Assembly: GCA_021156245.1 (NCBI GenBank)
Contig: JAJNBO010000141.1
Location: forward strand, 1 to 6,756
Length of the DNA stretch: 6,756 bases
From: Ramlibacter sp.
Lineage (GTDB): Bacteria > Pseudomonadota > Gammaproteobacteria > Burkholderiales > Burkholderiaceae_C
Direction of reading: 5' to 3'
Part shown: piece by piece, positions 1 to 6,756 of the stretch
Numbering within the stretch: position 1 is the stretch's first letter
How the letters are laid out: every line of letters begins with the position of its first letter
The notes under the pieces: model-generated
Database searches by the model: none
Seen by the model: only the letters and a program-made list of their open reading frames with translations
What the model was told of the DNA's origin: nothing
Program-made: the position numbers and the translations under genes

Positions 1-1314
1 CACGCCGCCGCGCTGCAGGCGCTCCATCCAGGCGTCGGAGACGCTCCTGCCCGTGACGGCCTCCCAAAGATAATACATCAGGTGCCCCCCGTCCAAGACG
101 GGCAATGGCAGCAGGTTCAGCACCCCGAGGCTCACGCTGATGAGGGCGAGGAACAGCAGGTACTGGGTGATCCCCATGCTCGCGGACTTGCCGGCATAGT
201 CGGCGATCGTGAGGGGGCCGCTCAGGTTCTTCACCGAGGCCTGCCCGATGACCATGCGTCCCATCATCCGCAGCGTGAGCGCGGAGACGTCCCAGGTGCG
301 CACCACCCCGTGCCAGAGGCCTTCGATCGGGCCGTCGCGCACCGTCACCATGGCCGGCGGGGCGCCCACGTAGGCGGCGATGCGGCCCGAGGGAGGCACG
401 CCCTTCTCGCTCACCACTTCCGGCGTCACCGCCACTTGCAGCTTTTGCCCTTGCCGGTCGATGTCCCAGGCGCTCGTGACCGCCTTGCCGCCTTGCACCT
501 GCGCCCGGATCAGGTCACGCAGCTGCTGCGCGTCGCCCACGGGCTTGCCGGCCACCTGAAGCACCGTGTCGCCCTTGCGCAGGCCGGCCCTCTCGGCGGC
601 GCCGCCGGCCATCACCTCGCCCAGCACCGGCGGGCTCCAGGGCGCGACGATGCCGACCTTGCGCAGCAGCTGCGCGTCGGCTTCGCGCGCATCCACCTGG
701 GACAGCGGCAGCAGCACCTCGCGGCGGCGCCCGGCGCCCTCTTCCGCGAGCACCAGGCGGACGTCCTGCCCGTCGAGCGCGCCGCGCGTGAGCATCCAGC
801 GCAGGTCCTCGAACGAGCGGATCGGGCCCAGCTCGTCTCCCTGGAGGGCCGCGCTCTCCACCCGTTCACCGCCGCGCAGGCCGGCGGTGGCGGCGATCGA
901 GTCCGCCACCGGGCTGCCCAGCACGGGCTGCGGTTCCTGCACGCCCATCCAGCTGACGGCCGCGTAGAGGGCGATGGCCAGCAGCAGGTTGGCCGCCGGG
1001 CCGGCCGCCACGATCGCGGCGCGCGCCTTGAGGGGTTGGGTGTTGAAGGCGCGGTGACGATCCTCCGGCGGGACCGGGCCCTCGCGCTCGTCGAGCATCT
1101 TCACGTAGCCGCCGAGCGGGAACGCCCCGATGACGAACTCGGTGTCCTGCCCGGGGCGGGGCTTGCGCGGCTTCCAGCTGAAGAGCGTCTTGCCGAAGCC
1201 GACCGAGAAGCGCAGCACCTTGACGTTGCAGGCGACCGCGACCCGGTAGTGGCCGTATTCATGGACCGCGATGAGCAGCCCCAGGGCGACGATGAAGGCG
1301 ACGATGGTCAACAT
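1..1314 (-). CDS. rseP: RseP family site-2 intramembrane zinc metalloprotease, 3' end cut by window
   Basis: The frame runs open from ATG at 1314 to base 1 without a stop, giving 438 residues. E. coli RseP has about 450, so only a short C-terminal tail is missing. The zinc site HEYGH is at residues 18-22 in the first membrane helix, and the second catalytic motif NLLPLPVLDGGH is at 400-411, with Asp408 the expected third ligand. Between them lie two PDZ-like stretches (about 125-210 and 225-300); the second contains the typical AGLRKGD at 243-249. Hydrophobic segments fit the four-helix topology (about 2-17, 98-121, 383-402 and near the end). The family cleaves RseA within the inner membrane after DegS and so frees sigma-E; it also clears signal peptide remnants. 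The start is supported by GGGAG nine bases upstream and by the short distance to HEXXH. It follows dxr by 21 bases; bamA usually comes next in proteobacteria, but that lies outside the window. Confidence 0.96.
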   Translation of the reverse strand, partial: MLTIVAFIVALGLLIAVHEYGHYRVAVACNVKVLRFSVGFGKTLFSWKPRKPRPGQDTEFVIGAFPLGGYVKMLDEREGPVPPEDRHRAFNTQPLKARAAIVAAGPAANLLLAIALYAAVSWMGVQEPQPVLGSPVADSIAATAGLRGGERVESAALQGDELGPIRSFEDLRWMLTRGALDGQDVRLVLAEEGAGRRREVLLPLSQVDAREADAQLLRKVGIVAPWSPPVLGEVMAGGAAERAGLRKGDTVLQVAGKPVGDAQQLRDLIRAQVQGGKAVTSAWDIDRQGQKLQVAVTPEVVSEKGVPPSGRIAAYVGAPPAMVTVRDGPIEGLWHGVVRTWDVSALTLRMMGRMVIGQASVKNLSGPLTIADYAGKSASMGITQYLLFLALISVSLGVLNLLPLPVLDGGHLMYYLWEAVTGRSVSDAWMERLQRGGV

Positions 1315-1323
1315 GCTCTGGTG

Positions 1324-1328
1324 CTCCC
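1324..1328 (-). promoter_or_regulatory. Ribosome binding site of rseP
   Basis: GGGAG on the minus strand lies nine bases before the rseP ATG, in the 21-base gap after the dxr stop codon. It supports the start chosen at 1314. Confidence 0.6.
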
Positions 1329-1335
1329 GGCTTTT

Positions 1336-2526
1336 TCAGGTGGCCAGCCGGCGGATCGCCTGGCCGGCGACGCGGCGCGCATCGGCGTCCAGCGCCAGCA
1401 GGTCCTGCAGCCCCGATGGCTTGGAGGGCGCCAGCCCAGCCAAAGTTGCAAGGTTTACCGAATGGATCTGGTCGAAGCGGATGCGGCGCTCCAGGAACGC
1501 CGCCACCGCCAGCTCGTTGGCAGCGTTCAACACGGCCGTCGTGCCGGGCGCCGCGCGCAGGCTGTCCCAGGCCAGTTGCAGGCCCGGGAACCGTTCGCGG
1601 TGGCCGCGGCTGTCCAGCGACTCGAAGCTCATGTCCGCCAGCGCGCTGAAGTCGAGCGCCTGCGCCCCCGACGCCACCCGGTCCGGCCAGGCGAGCCCGT
1701 AGGCGATGGGCACGCGCATGTCGGGCGTGCCCAGCTGCGCCACGACCGAGGTGTCGCGGTACTGCACCATGGAGTGGATGACGCTTTGCGGATGGATCAC
1801 GACTTCCAGGCGCTCCGGCGCCAGGCCGAACAGGTAGCGCGCCTCGATCACTTCGAGCGCCTTGTTCATCATCGTCGCGGAGTCCACCGAGATCTTGCGG
1901 CCCATCACCCAGTTCGGGTGGGCGCAGGCCTCCTCCGGCGTCACGTTGCGCAGGCTGGCCGCGTCCCGCGTGCGGAAAGGGCCGCCGGACGCGGTGAGGA
2001 TGATCTTCTCGACCCGCGCGTTCCACGTGGCCGGGTCCTCCGGCAGCGACTGGAAGATCGCGGAATGCTCGCTGTCGATCGGCAGCAGCGTCGCCCCACC
2101 CTGCTTCACGGCCTGCAGGAACAGCTCGCCGCCGACGACCAGCGCCTCCTTGTTGGCCAGGAGCAGCTTCTTGCCGGCGCGCGCGGCGGCCATGCAGGAC
2201 GACAGCCCCGCGGCGCCGACGATGGACGCCATGACCGCATCCACGGATTCGTGGGAGGCAATGGTGTCGAGCGCGGCCGCGCCCCACAGCACCCGCGTGG
2301 GCAGCCCGCTGGACTCGATGCGCACGGCAAGCTCGCGGCCCGCGGCTTCCTGCGCCATCACGGCGAAGGCAGGTCGGAACTGCAGGCATTGCTGCAGCAT
2401 CGGGTCGACCTGCGACGACGCGCTGAGGGCGAACACCTCGAAGCGGTCCGGGTGCCGGCCGATCACGTCCAGCGTGTTGGCCCCCACCGAGCCGGTGGAG
2501 CCGAGGACGGCAATGCGCGTTTTCAT
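1336..2526 (-). CDS. dxr: 1-deoxy-D-xylulose 5-phosphate reductoisomerase
   Basis: This 396-residue protein (E. coli Dxr 398) converts DXP to 2-C-methyl-D-erythritol 4-phosphate using NADPH and a divalent metal. It is the committed step of the MEP isoprenoid pathway in the cytoplasm and the fosmidomycin target. The N-terminal NADPH site GSTGSVG is at 9-15 and LLANKEALV at 122-130. Metal ligands Asp151 and Glu153 are in PIDSEHSAIFQ, with Glu225 in NKALEVIEA. The substrate-loop segment TASGGPFR is at 178-185, and Asn221 and Lys222 match the substrate contacts. The C-terminal helical domain (about 300-396) is complete and ends at TGA (1336-1338). I chose ATG at 2526 because the protein begins MKTRIAVLGSTGS there; the frame stays open upstream into cdsA, but that extension reads an unrelated frame. 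Its ATG overlaps the cdsA stop as ATGA and no clear Shine-Dalgarno precedes it, so translation is probably coupled to cdsA. Confidence 0.98.
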   Translation of the reverse strand: MKTRIAVLGSTGSVGANTLDVIGRHPDRFEVFALSASSQVDPMLQQCLQFRPAFAVMAQEAAGRELAVRIESSGLPTRVLWGAAALDTIASHESVDAVMASIVGAAGLSSCMAAARAGKKLLLANKEALVVGGELFLQAVKQGGATLLPIDSEHSAIFQSLPEDPATWNARVEKIILTASGGPFRTRDAASLRNVTPEEACAHPNWVMGRKISVDSATMMNKALEVIEARYLFGLAPERLEVVIHPQSVIHSMVQYRDTSVVAQLGTPDMRVPIAYGLAWPDRVASGAQALDFSALADMSFESLDSRGHRERFPGLQLAWDSLRAAPGTTAVLNAANELAVAAFLERRIRFDQIHSVNLATLAGLAPSKPSGLQDLLALDADARRVAGQAIRRLAT

Positions 2527-3377
2527 CGTTGCGCCAGCGAGGCGAGCATCATGGCCAGGGGCAGCGTCGGCAGCAAGGCGTCGACGCGATCGAGCACGCC
2601 GCCATGGCCCGGCAGCAGCTGGCTGGAATCCTTGAAGCCGGCGCTGCGCTTGACCAGCGATTCGGCCAGGTCGCCGACGACGCTCATCGCCGCCATGAAC
2701 ACGGCCCCCAGCACCACGGCCCACCAGCCGACCTGTGCGAGGCGCGAATACAGGCTGGGCGCCTGCGCCTGCAGCGACTGGTCGGCCATCACCCAGGCGA
2801 TGGCCAGCACCACGACGCCGGCCATGCCGCCCCAGACGCCTTCCCAGCTTTTCTTGGGGCTGATCACGGGCGCGAGCCGGCCCTTGGTGAACTTGCCGCC
2901 GAACGCCCGGCCGGCGAAGTAGGCGAAGATGTCCGCCACCCACACCAGCACGAGCACGGACAGCAGGAAGTTGACGCCGAGCACGCGCGCCTGCGCCATG
3001 GCCAGCCAGGCCAGCGCGAGGGCCACCACGCCGCCGACGATGCGCACCACCTGCGGCACCCGGGGCCAGCCGTCGACGCCGCCGCGCACCAGGGCCGCAC
3101 CGGCCACGACCCAGAGCACGCCGACCACCGTCCAGAGCACTGCCGACGGCCGCTCGGGCGCGCCCGTCGCCCAGGCCGCAAGGCACAGGCCCAGCGTGAC
3201 CGCGCCCACCACGAGGCTGGCCGACTGTCCCAGCCCGGAAAGGCGCCCCCATTCCCAGCCACCCGCGGCGATGAGGACGAGCGTGATCACCAGGAAGGGC
3301 TCCGGCGTCTTCCAGAACAGGGCCGGCAGCAGGATGGCCAGCAGGACGATGGCCGTGATGACGCGCTGCTTGAGCAT
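2523..3377 (-). CDS. cdsA: Phosphatidate cytidylyltransferase (CDP-diacylglycerol synthase)
   Basis: This 284-residue polytopic membrane protein (E. coli CdsA 285) makes CDP-diacylglycerol and pyrophosphate from CTP and phosphatidic acid, the branch point for all phospholipids of the inner membrane. The family signature is complete at 240-264: S-L-V-K-R, then K249-D250, P-G-H-G-G at 256-260 and D263-R264. A second conserved block around 149-180 (DIFAYFAGRAFG, then SPKKSWEG) is also present. Hydrophobic segments cover about 6-21, 27-40, 54-70, 82-97, 113-127, 135-152, 182-198 and 218-232, as expected for about eight membrane helices. The start MLKQRVITAI at 3377 has AGAGG seven bases upstream, overlapping the uppS stop; the in-frame extension farther upstream lies in uppS coding sequence and is not used. 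The gene is 10 bases after uppS and overlaps dxr by four bases. Confidence 0.97.
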   Translation of the reverse strand: MLKQRVITAIVLLAILLPALFWKTPEPFLVITLVLIAAGGWEWGRLSGLGQSASLVVGAVTLGLCLAAWATGAPERPSAVLWTVVGVLWVVAGAALVRGGVDGWPRVPQVVRIVGGVVALALAWLAMAQARVLGVNFLLSVLVLVWVADIFAYFAGRAFGGKFTKGRLAPVISPKKSWEGVWGGMAGVVVLAIAWVMADQSLQAQAPSLYSRLAQVGWWAVVLGAVFMAAMSVVGDLAESLVKRSAGFKDSSQLLPGHGGVLDRVDALLPTLPLAMMLASLAQR

Positions 3378-3384
3378 CGGGGCG

Positions 3385-3387
3385 CCT

Positions 3388-3389
<2 letters not shown>
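3385..3389 (-). promoter_or_regulatory. Ribosome binding site of cdsA
   Basis: AGAGG on the minus strand ends seven bases before the cdsA ATG. It overlaps the uppS stop codon (TAG at 3388-3390), so ribosomes finishing uppS sit directly on it. This decides the cdsA start at 3377 against longer in-frame extensions. Confidence 0.6.
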
Positions 3390-4116
<727 letters not shown>

Positions 4117-4120
4117 CGGG

Positions 4121-4143
4121 TCATGGAGGTCAGACCTCCATGA
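4121..4143. repeat. Perfect 23-base palindrome across the frr stop codon, upstream of uppS
   Basis: The arms TCATGGAGGT (4121-4130) and ACCTCCATGA (4134-4143) are exact reverse complements of ten bases each, separated by three bases (CAG). On the transcript the structure contains the last codons and the TGA of frr. The first arm holds GGAGG, the only Shine-Dalgarno-like sequence near uppS; the second arm holds CCTCC, which pairs with it. The uppS ATG follows five bases after the structure. No run of T follows it on the minus strand, so it does not look like an intrinsic terminator. The sequence shows the palindrome; a role in folding or control of uppS translation is inference. Confidence 0.7.
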
Positions 4144-4693
4144 TCTCCTTTTCCTTGGCGGCCACGAGCGCATCGATCTCGGCGATGTGCTTGTCGGTCA
4201 CCTTCTGCACGTCGGCCTCGGCGCGCTTCAGGTCGTCCTCGGTCGCCGTCTTCTCCTTGACCAGCTTCTTCACGTGCTCGTTGGCGTCGCGGCGCAGGTT
4301 GCGGATGGCGATCTTGGCGTTCTCGCCCTCGTGGCGCACCAGCTTCGTCATGTCCTTGCGGCGCTCCTCGGACATCGGGGGCATCGGCACGCGCAGCAGG
4401 TCGCCCATGGACGCGGGGTTCAGGCCCAGGTCGCTTTCGCGGATGGCCTTCTCGATCTTGGCGCCCATGCCCTTTTCGAACGGCTGCACGCTGATCGTGC
4501 GGGCGTCCAGCAGGTTCACGCTGGCCACCTGGCTGATCGGCATCATGGTGCCGTAGTACTCGACCTGCACCGTGTCCAGGATCGCGGGGTTCGCGCGGCC
4601 GGTGCGGATCTTGGTGAGGGTGTTCTTGAACGCGGCGATGGACTGGTCCATCTTGCTCTGCGTCGTCTGCTTGATTTCGGCAATGGTTGCCAT
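4130..4693 (-). CDS. frr: Ribosome recycling factor
   Basis: This 187-residue cytosolic protein (E. coli RRF 185) works with EF-G to split the post-termination ribosome so subunits, mRNA and tRNA can be reused. It has the two-domain layout of the family. The N-terminal helix of the three-helix bundle carries RTGRANP at 30-36. The small beta/alpha domain occupies roughly 37-105 and contains [14 protein letters not shown] and [14 protein letters not shown]. The long helices of the bundle resume with MSEERRKDM at 107-115 and [14 protein letters not shown] at 131-144, a conserved stretch that includes the arginine contacting 23S rRNA. The start [11 protein letters not shown] at 4693 has AGGAG six bases upstream; the frame is open farther upstream only through the pyrH region. 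It follows pyrH by 23 bases and precedes uppS by 13, and its stop codon lies inside the palindrome at 4121-4143. Confidence 0.98.
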   Translation of the reverse strand: MATIAEIKQTTQSKMDQSIAAFKNTLTKIRTGRANPAILDTVQVEYYGTMMPISQVASVNLLDARTISVQPFEKGMGAKIEKAIRESDLGLNPASMGDLLRVPMPPMSEERRKDMTKLVRHEGENAKIAIRNLRRDANEHVKKLVKEKTATEDDLKRAEADVQKVTDKHIAEIDALVAAKEKEIMEV

Positions 4694-4699
4694 GCTCTG

Positions 4700-4704
4700 C
4701 TCCT
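4700..4704 (-). promoter_or_regulatory. Ribosome binding site of frr
   Basis: AGGAG on the minus strand lies six bases before the frr ATG, in the short gap after pyrH. It supports the start at 4693 over longer in-frame extensions. Confidence 0.7.
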
Positions 4705-4716
4705 CTTGTGGGTCGC

Positions 4717-5436
4717 TCAGGCGTAAACCAGCGTGCCCTCGTCTTCGCCCAGCACCACGCGCTTGAGGGCGCCGTGCTTGAAGATGGAGAACACCTTGAT
4801 CGGCAGCTTCTGGTCGCGGCACAGCGCGAAGGCCGTGGCGTCCATGATGCCGAGGTTCTGCGCCATCGCCTGGTCGAAGCTGATGCGCGTGTAGCGTTCG
4901 GCGTCCGGGAACTTGGCCGGGTCGGCGGAATAGACGCCGTCGACCTTGGTCGCCTTGAGCACCAGTTCGGCGCCGATCTCGGCGCCGCGCAGCGCCGCCG
5001 CCGTGTCGGTGGTGAAGAAAGGGTTGCCGGTGCCGGCCGCGAAGATCACGACCTTGCCTTCTTCCAGGTACTGCAGCGCCTTGGGCCGCACGTAGGGCTC
5101 GACGACCTGCTCGATGCCGATGGCCGACATCACGCGCGGCACCAGCCCCTGCTTCTGCATCGCGTCGGACAGCGCCAGCGCGTTCATCACGGTGGCCAGC
5201 ATGCCCATGTAGTCGGCGGTGGCGCGGTCCATGCCCACCGACCCGCCGGCCACGCCGCGGAAGATGTTGCCGCCGCCGATGACCACCGCCACCTGCACCC
5301 CCAGGTTCACCACTTCGGCGACCTCCTCCACCATCCGCACGATGGTCGCGCGGTTGATGCCGAAGGCGTCGTCGCCCATCAGGGCCTCGCCCGACAGCTT
5401 GAGCAGGATGCGCTTGTGGGCTGGCTGGGCGGGCAT
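4717..5436 (-). CDS. pyrH: Uridylate kinase (UMP kinase)
   Basis: This 239-residue cytosolic enzyme (E. coli PyrH 241) phosphorylates UMP to UDP with ATP, the first dedicated step from UMP to UTP and CTP. It belongs to the amino acid kinase fold and in this family is a hexamer controlled by GTP (activation) and UTP (inhibition). The phosphate-binding KLSGEAL is at 13-19, the glycine-rich GGGNIFRG at 54-61, and [16 protein letters not shown] at 70-85. [16 protein letters not shown] at 135-150 contacts UMP and phosphate, [13 protein letters not shown] is at 161-173, and DATAFALC at 199-206. I chose [16 protein letters not shown] at 5436, which has AGGAGA nine bases upstream. The 22-residue in-frame extension starting at 5502 lacks family similarity and runs through the ribosome binding site. 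The gene lies between tsf and frr, as in most proteobacteria. Confidence 0.98.
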   Translation of the reverse strand: MPAQPAHKRILLKLSGEALMGDDAFGINRATIVRMVEEVAEVVNLGVQVAVVIGGGNIFRGVAGGSVGMDRATADYMGMLATVMNALALSDAMQKQGLVPRVMSAIGIEQVVEPYVRPKALQYLEEGKVVIFAAGTGNPFFTTDTAAALRGAEIGAELVLKATKVDGVYSADPAKFPDAERYTRISFDQAMAQNLGIMDATAFALCRDQKLPIKVFSIFKHGALKRVVLGEDEGTLVYA

Positions 5437-5445
5437 GACGGACGT

Positions 5446-5451
5446 TCTCCT
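5446..5451 (-). promoter_or_regulatory. Ribosome binding site of pyrH
   Basis: AGGAGA on the minus strand lies nine bases before the pyrH ATG at 5436. It sits in the 71-base tsf-pyrH spacer and decides the start against the longer in-frame option. Confidence 0.7.
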
Positions 5452-5507
5452 GATGGCGTTGGGTTCGAGTGTACTGAAGCAGCCTCCCGGCGGGAGCGTC
5501 AAACGGG

Positions 5508-6431
5508 CTAGGCCGCCTGCTTGGCGGCGGCGACCTGGGCGGCCACTTCCGCCGCGAAGTCGTCGGCCTTCTTCTCGATGCCCTCGCCGACCACGAACAG
5601 GGTGAAGCCCTTGACGGTGGTGTTGGCGGCCTTGAGCATCTGCTCCACGGTCTGCTTGTCGTTCTTCACGAAGGCCTGGTTCAGCAGGGAGACCTCCTTG
5701 AGGAACTTCTGCACGCCGCCTTCGATGCGCTTGGCGACGATCTCGGCGGACTGCGCCGGCTTGCCCGCGGCTTGCGCGACCTTGCGGTCTTCTTCGGCCT
5801 TGCCGGTGGCGACCGCGCGCTCCTTCTCGATCAGCTCGGCTGGCACGTCGGCGCTGGACAGCGCGACGGGCTTCATCGCGGCGACGTGCATCGCCACGTC
5901 CTTGGCGGCGGCTTCGTCACCATCGAATTCCACGACCACGCCGATGCGGGTGCCGTGCAGGTAGCTCACCAGCTTGTTCGTGCCGGAGAAGGTCTTCAGG
6001 CGGCGGAAGCTCATGTTCTCGCCGATCTTGCCGACCAGGCCCTTGCGCACGTCTTCCAGGGTGGGCCCGAAGCCGTCCTGGCTGTACGGCAGCGCGCCGA
6101 GGGCGGCGACGTCGGCCGGCTTGTTCTTCGCGGCCAGTTCGGCGGCAGCCATGGCCATCGCCAGGAAGCTGTCGTTCTTGGTGACGAAGTCGGTTTCGCA
6201 GTTCACTTCCAGCAGCGCGCCGGTGGTGCCCTGGATGGACGCGGCGACCACGCCCTCGGCGGTGATGCGGGAGCCGGCCTTCGCTGCCTTGTTGCCCAGC
6301 TTGACGCGCAGCAGCTCCTCGGCCTTGTCCATGTCGCCATTGGCTTCGGTCAGGGCCTTCTTGCATTCCATCATGGGGGCATCGGTCTTCGCGCGGAGTT
6401 CGCCGACCATGCTCGCGGTGATTGCAGCCAT
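5508..6431 (-). CDS. tsf: Elongation factor Ts
   Basis: This 307-residue protein is the guanine nucleotide exchange factor that releases GDP from EF-Tu during translation elongation. The N-terminal UBA-like TS-N domain (about 3-40) carries [18 protein letters not shown]. The core contains the hallmark [11 protein letters not shown] at 73-83, whose TDFV motif inserts near the EF-Tu nucleotide site. [10 protein letters not shown] begins near 135 and HVAAMKP near 182 marks the second core subdomain. The coiled-coil region falls around 200-250 and the C-terminal module ends in an alanine-rich tail. It is longer than E. coli Tsf (283 residues), which I take as normal for the group rather than an anomaly. 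The start [13 protein letters not shown] at 6431 matches the family N-terminus and has GAGGA five bases upstream. A 14-residue in-frame extension from 6473 would start beside the upstream hairpin and is not supported. Stop is TAG. Confidence 0.98.
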   Translation of the reverse strand: MAAITASMVGELRAKTDAPMMECKKALTEANGDMDKAEELLRVKLGNKAAKAGSRITAEGVVAASIQGTTGALLEVNCETDFVTKNDSFLAMAMAAAELAAKNKPADVAALGALPYSQDGFGPTLEDVRKGLVGKIGENMSFRRLKTFSGTNKLVSYLHGTRIGVVVEFDGDEAAAKDVAMHVAAMKPVALSSADVPAELIEKERAVATGKAEEDRKVAQAAGKPAQSAEIVAKRIEGGVQKFLKEVSLLNQAFVKNDKQTVEQMLKAANTTVKGFTLFVVGEGIEKKADDFAAEVAAQVAAAKQAA

Positions 6432-6436
6432 TGCTA

Positions 6437-6441
6437 TCCTC
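6437..6441 (-). promoter_or_regulatory. Ribosome binding site of tsf
   Basis: GAGGA on the minus strand lies five bases before the tsf ATG at 6431 and supports that start over the longer in-frame option at 6473. Confidence 0.7.
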
Positions 6442-6472
6442 GTATCTCTGTTCAGTTGAATCTGGGTGTGCA

Positions 6473-6494
6473 AAGGGGGCTCGAGAGCCCCCTT
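6473..6494 (-). terminator. G/C-rich hairpin in the rpsB-tsf spacer, attenuator-like
   Basis: AAGGGGGCTC (6473-6482) and GAGCCCCCTT (6485-6494) are perfect reverse complements. On the transcript this gives a nine-pair stem closing a four-base loop CUCG, starting 21 bases after the rpsB stop. The 3' arm ends in CCCCCUUUG, so there are only three U residues after the G/C core. That is too few for a strong intrinsic terminator, and tsf follows with its own ribosome binding site. It could be a partial terminator that lowers tsf relative to rpsB, or an RNA processing or stability element; the sequence alone does not decide. Confidence 0.55.
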
Positions 6495-6515
6495 CGTCGC
6501 GGCTGGAGGCCGGGC

Positions 6516-6756
6516 TTACGCGGAGGCGCCTTCCTGCACTTCCACGAATTCGTCGCTGCCTTCGGCCACGGCGCGCTGCACGTCACCGGCAGGGTTGCTC
6601 TTGCCTTCGAGGATGGCGTCGGCCATCGCGCGGACGTACAGGGTGACGGCCTTGGACGAGTCGTCGTTGCCGGGGATCACGTAGTCGATGCCCTCGGGGG
6701 AGTGGTTGGAGTCCACCACGCCGATGATCGGGATGCCCAGCTTCTGCGCTTCGGCG
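6516..6756 (-). CDS. rpsB: Small ribosomal subunit protein S2 (uS2), C-terminal part only
   Basis: Only the last 79 codons are in the window; the gene begins beyond the 3' edge. The frame reads [37 protein letters not shown] and ends at TAA (6516-6518). [27 protein letters not shown] is the strongly conserved C-terminal block of bacterial S2 (E. coli [27 protein letters not shown]). The following helix [17 protein letters not shown] also matches, and the tail is acidic ([15 protein letters not shown]). S2 binds late to the 30S subunit near S1 and is needed for S1 association. In E. coli, S2 represses its own rpsB-tsf transcript through the rpsB leader; that leader is outside this window, so such control cannot be judged here. 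A GTG at 6719 in this frame is an internal valine, not a start. Confidence 0.97.
   Translation of the reverse strand, partial: AEAQKLGIPIIGVVDSNHSPEGIDYVIPGNDDSSKAVTLYVRAMADAILEGKSNPAGDVQRAVAEGSDEFVEVQEGASA

Noticed and set aside
1312..1320. The nine bases CAGAGCATG recur at the starts of rseP (1320-1312) and frr (4699-4691)
   Set aside because: The match covers the start codon and six bases before it and does not extend reliably upstream or into the coding sequence. It is most simply chance or similar initiation context.
1259..2389. A 376-codon open frame on the minus strand in another frame within dxr
   Set aside because: It shares the strand with dxr but is out of frame, is low complexity, and covers sequence already explained by the dxr catalytic and NADPH-binding motifs.
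82..2922. A 946-codon open frame on the plus strand, and a second long one at 2929-4143
   Set aside because: Both lie antisense to rseP, dxr, cdsA and uppS, whose protein motifs are unmistakable. The translations are dominated by Arg, Ala, Gly, His and Gln with no recognisable domain, as expected when a very high GC gene is read in an antisense frame that rarely meets stop codons.
5484..5496. Short inverted repeat CTCCC-GGC-GGGAG just after the tsf stop codon
   Set aside because: The stem is only five pairs and no T run follows on the minus strand, so it is not a credible terminator in a sequence this rich in G and C.
5468..5502. Possible promoter for pyrH in the tsf-pyrH spacer: TTGACG (5502-5497) and TACACT (5473-5468) on the minus strand
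   Set aside because: The hexamers are 23 bases apart, too far for a normal sigma-70 promoter, and nothing at 16-18 bases resembles a -10 box. The TTGACG also begins only five bases after the tsf stop. Transcription start mapping would settle it.

Overview
The window is a compact run of conserved bacterial housekeeping genes, all on the minus strand. Read in the direction of transcription (from high to low coordinates) the order is rpsB (3' end only), tsf, pyrH, frr, uppS, cdsA, dxr, rseP (5' end only, cut by the start of the window). This order is the classic proteobacterial translation/envelope cluster. The very high GC content, the strong G/C bias at third codon positions, and protein details such as the HEYGHYRVAVAC active-site segment of RseP and the 307-residue Tsf suggest a betaproteobacterium of the Burkholderiales, probably Comamonadaceae (Ramlibacter/Variovorax-like). 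The taxon is inferred from memory of these families, not from a search.

Layout from the 5' end of the transcript: rpsB end (6756-6516); an 84-base spacer with a strong G/C hairpin; tsf (6431-5508); a 71-base spacer; pyrH (5436-4717); a 23-base spacer; frr (4693-4130); a 13-base spacer lying inside a 23-base perfect palindrome; uppS (4116-3388); a 10-base spacer; cdsA (3377-2523), overlapping dxr (2526-1336) through ATGA; a 21-base spacer; rseP (1314-1). No stretch above 84 bases lacks a gene, and no tRNA, rRNA, CRISPR array, insertion sequence or phage gene is visible.

The first four genes serve translation and nucleotide supply: ribosomal protein S2, elongation factor Ts, UMP kinase and ribosome recycling factor. 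The last four serve the envelope: Dxr makes the isoprenoid precursor MEP, UppS uses the resulting isoprenyl diphosphates to make the undecaprenyl carrier, CdsA makes CDP-diacylglycerol for phospholipids, and RseP is the inner-membrane protease of the envelope stress response. The tight spacing, with one overlap and one start that lacks a well-placed Shine-Dalgarno, points to a polycistronic transcript with translational coupling.

I found no undescribed system. The structures that the genes do not explain are the perfect palindrome across the frr stop codon, just before uppS, and the hairpin between rpsB and tsf. Very long open frames on the plus strand (one of 946 codons) are antisense shadows caused by high GC.
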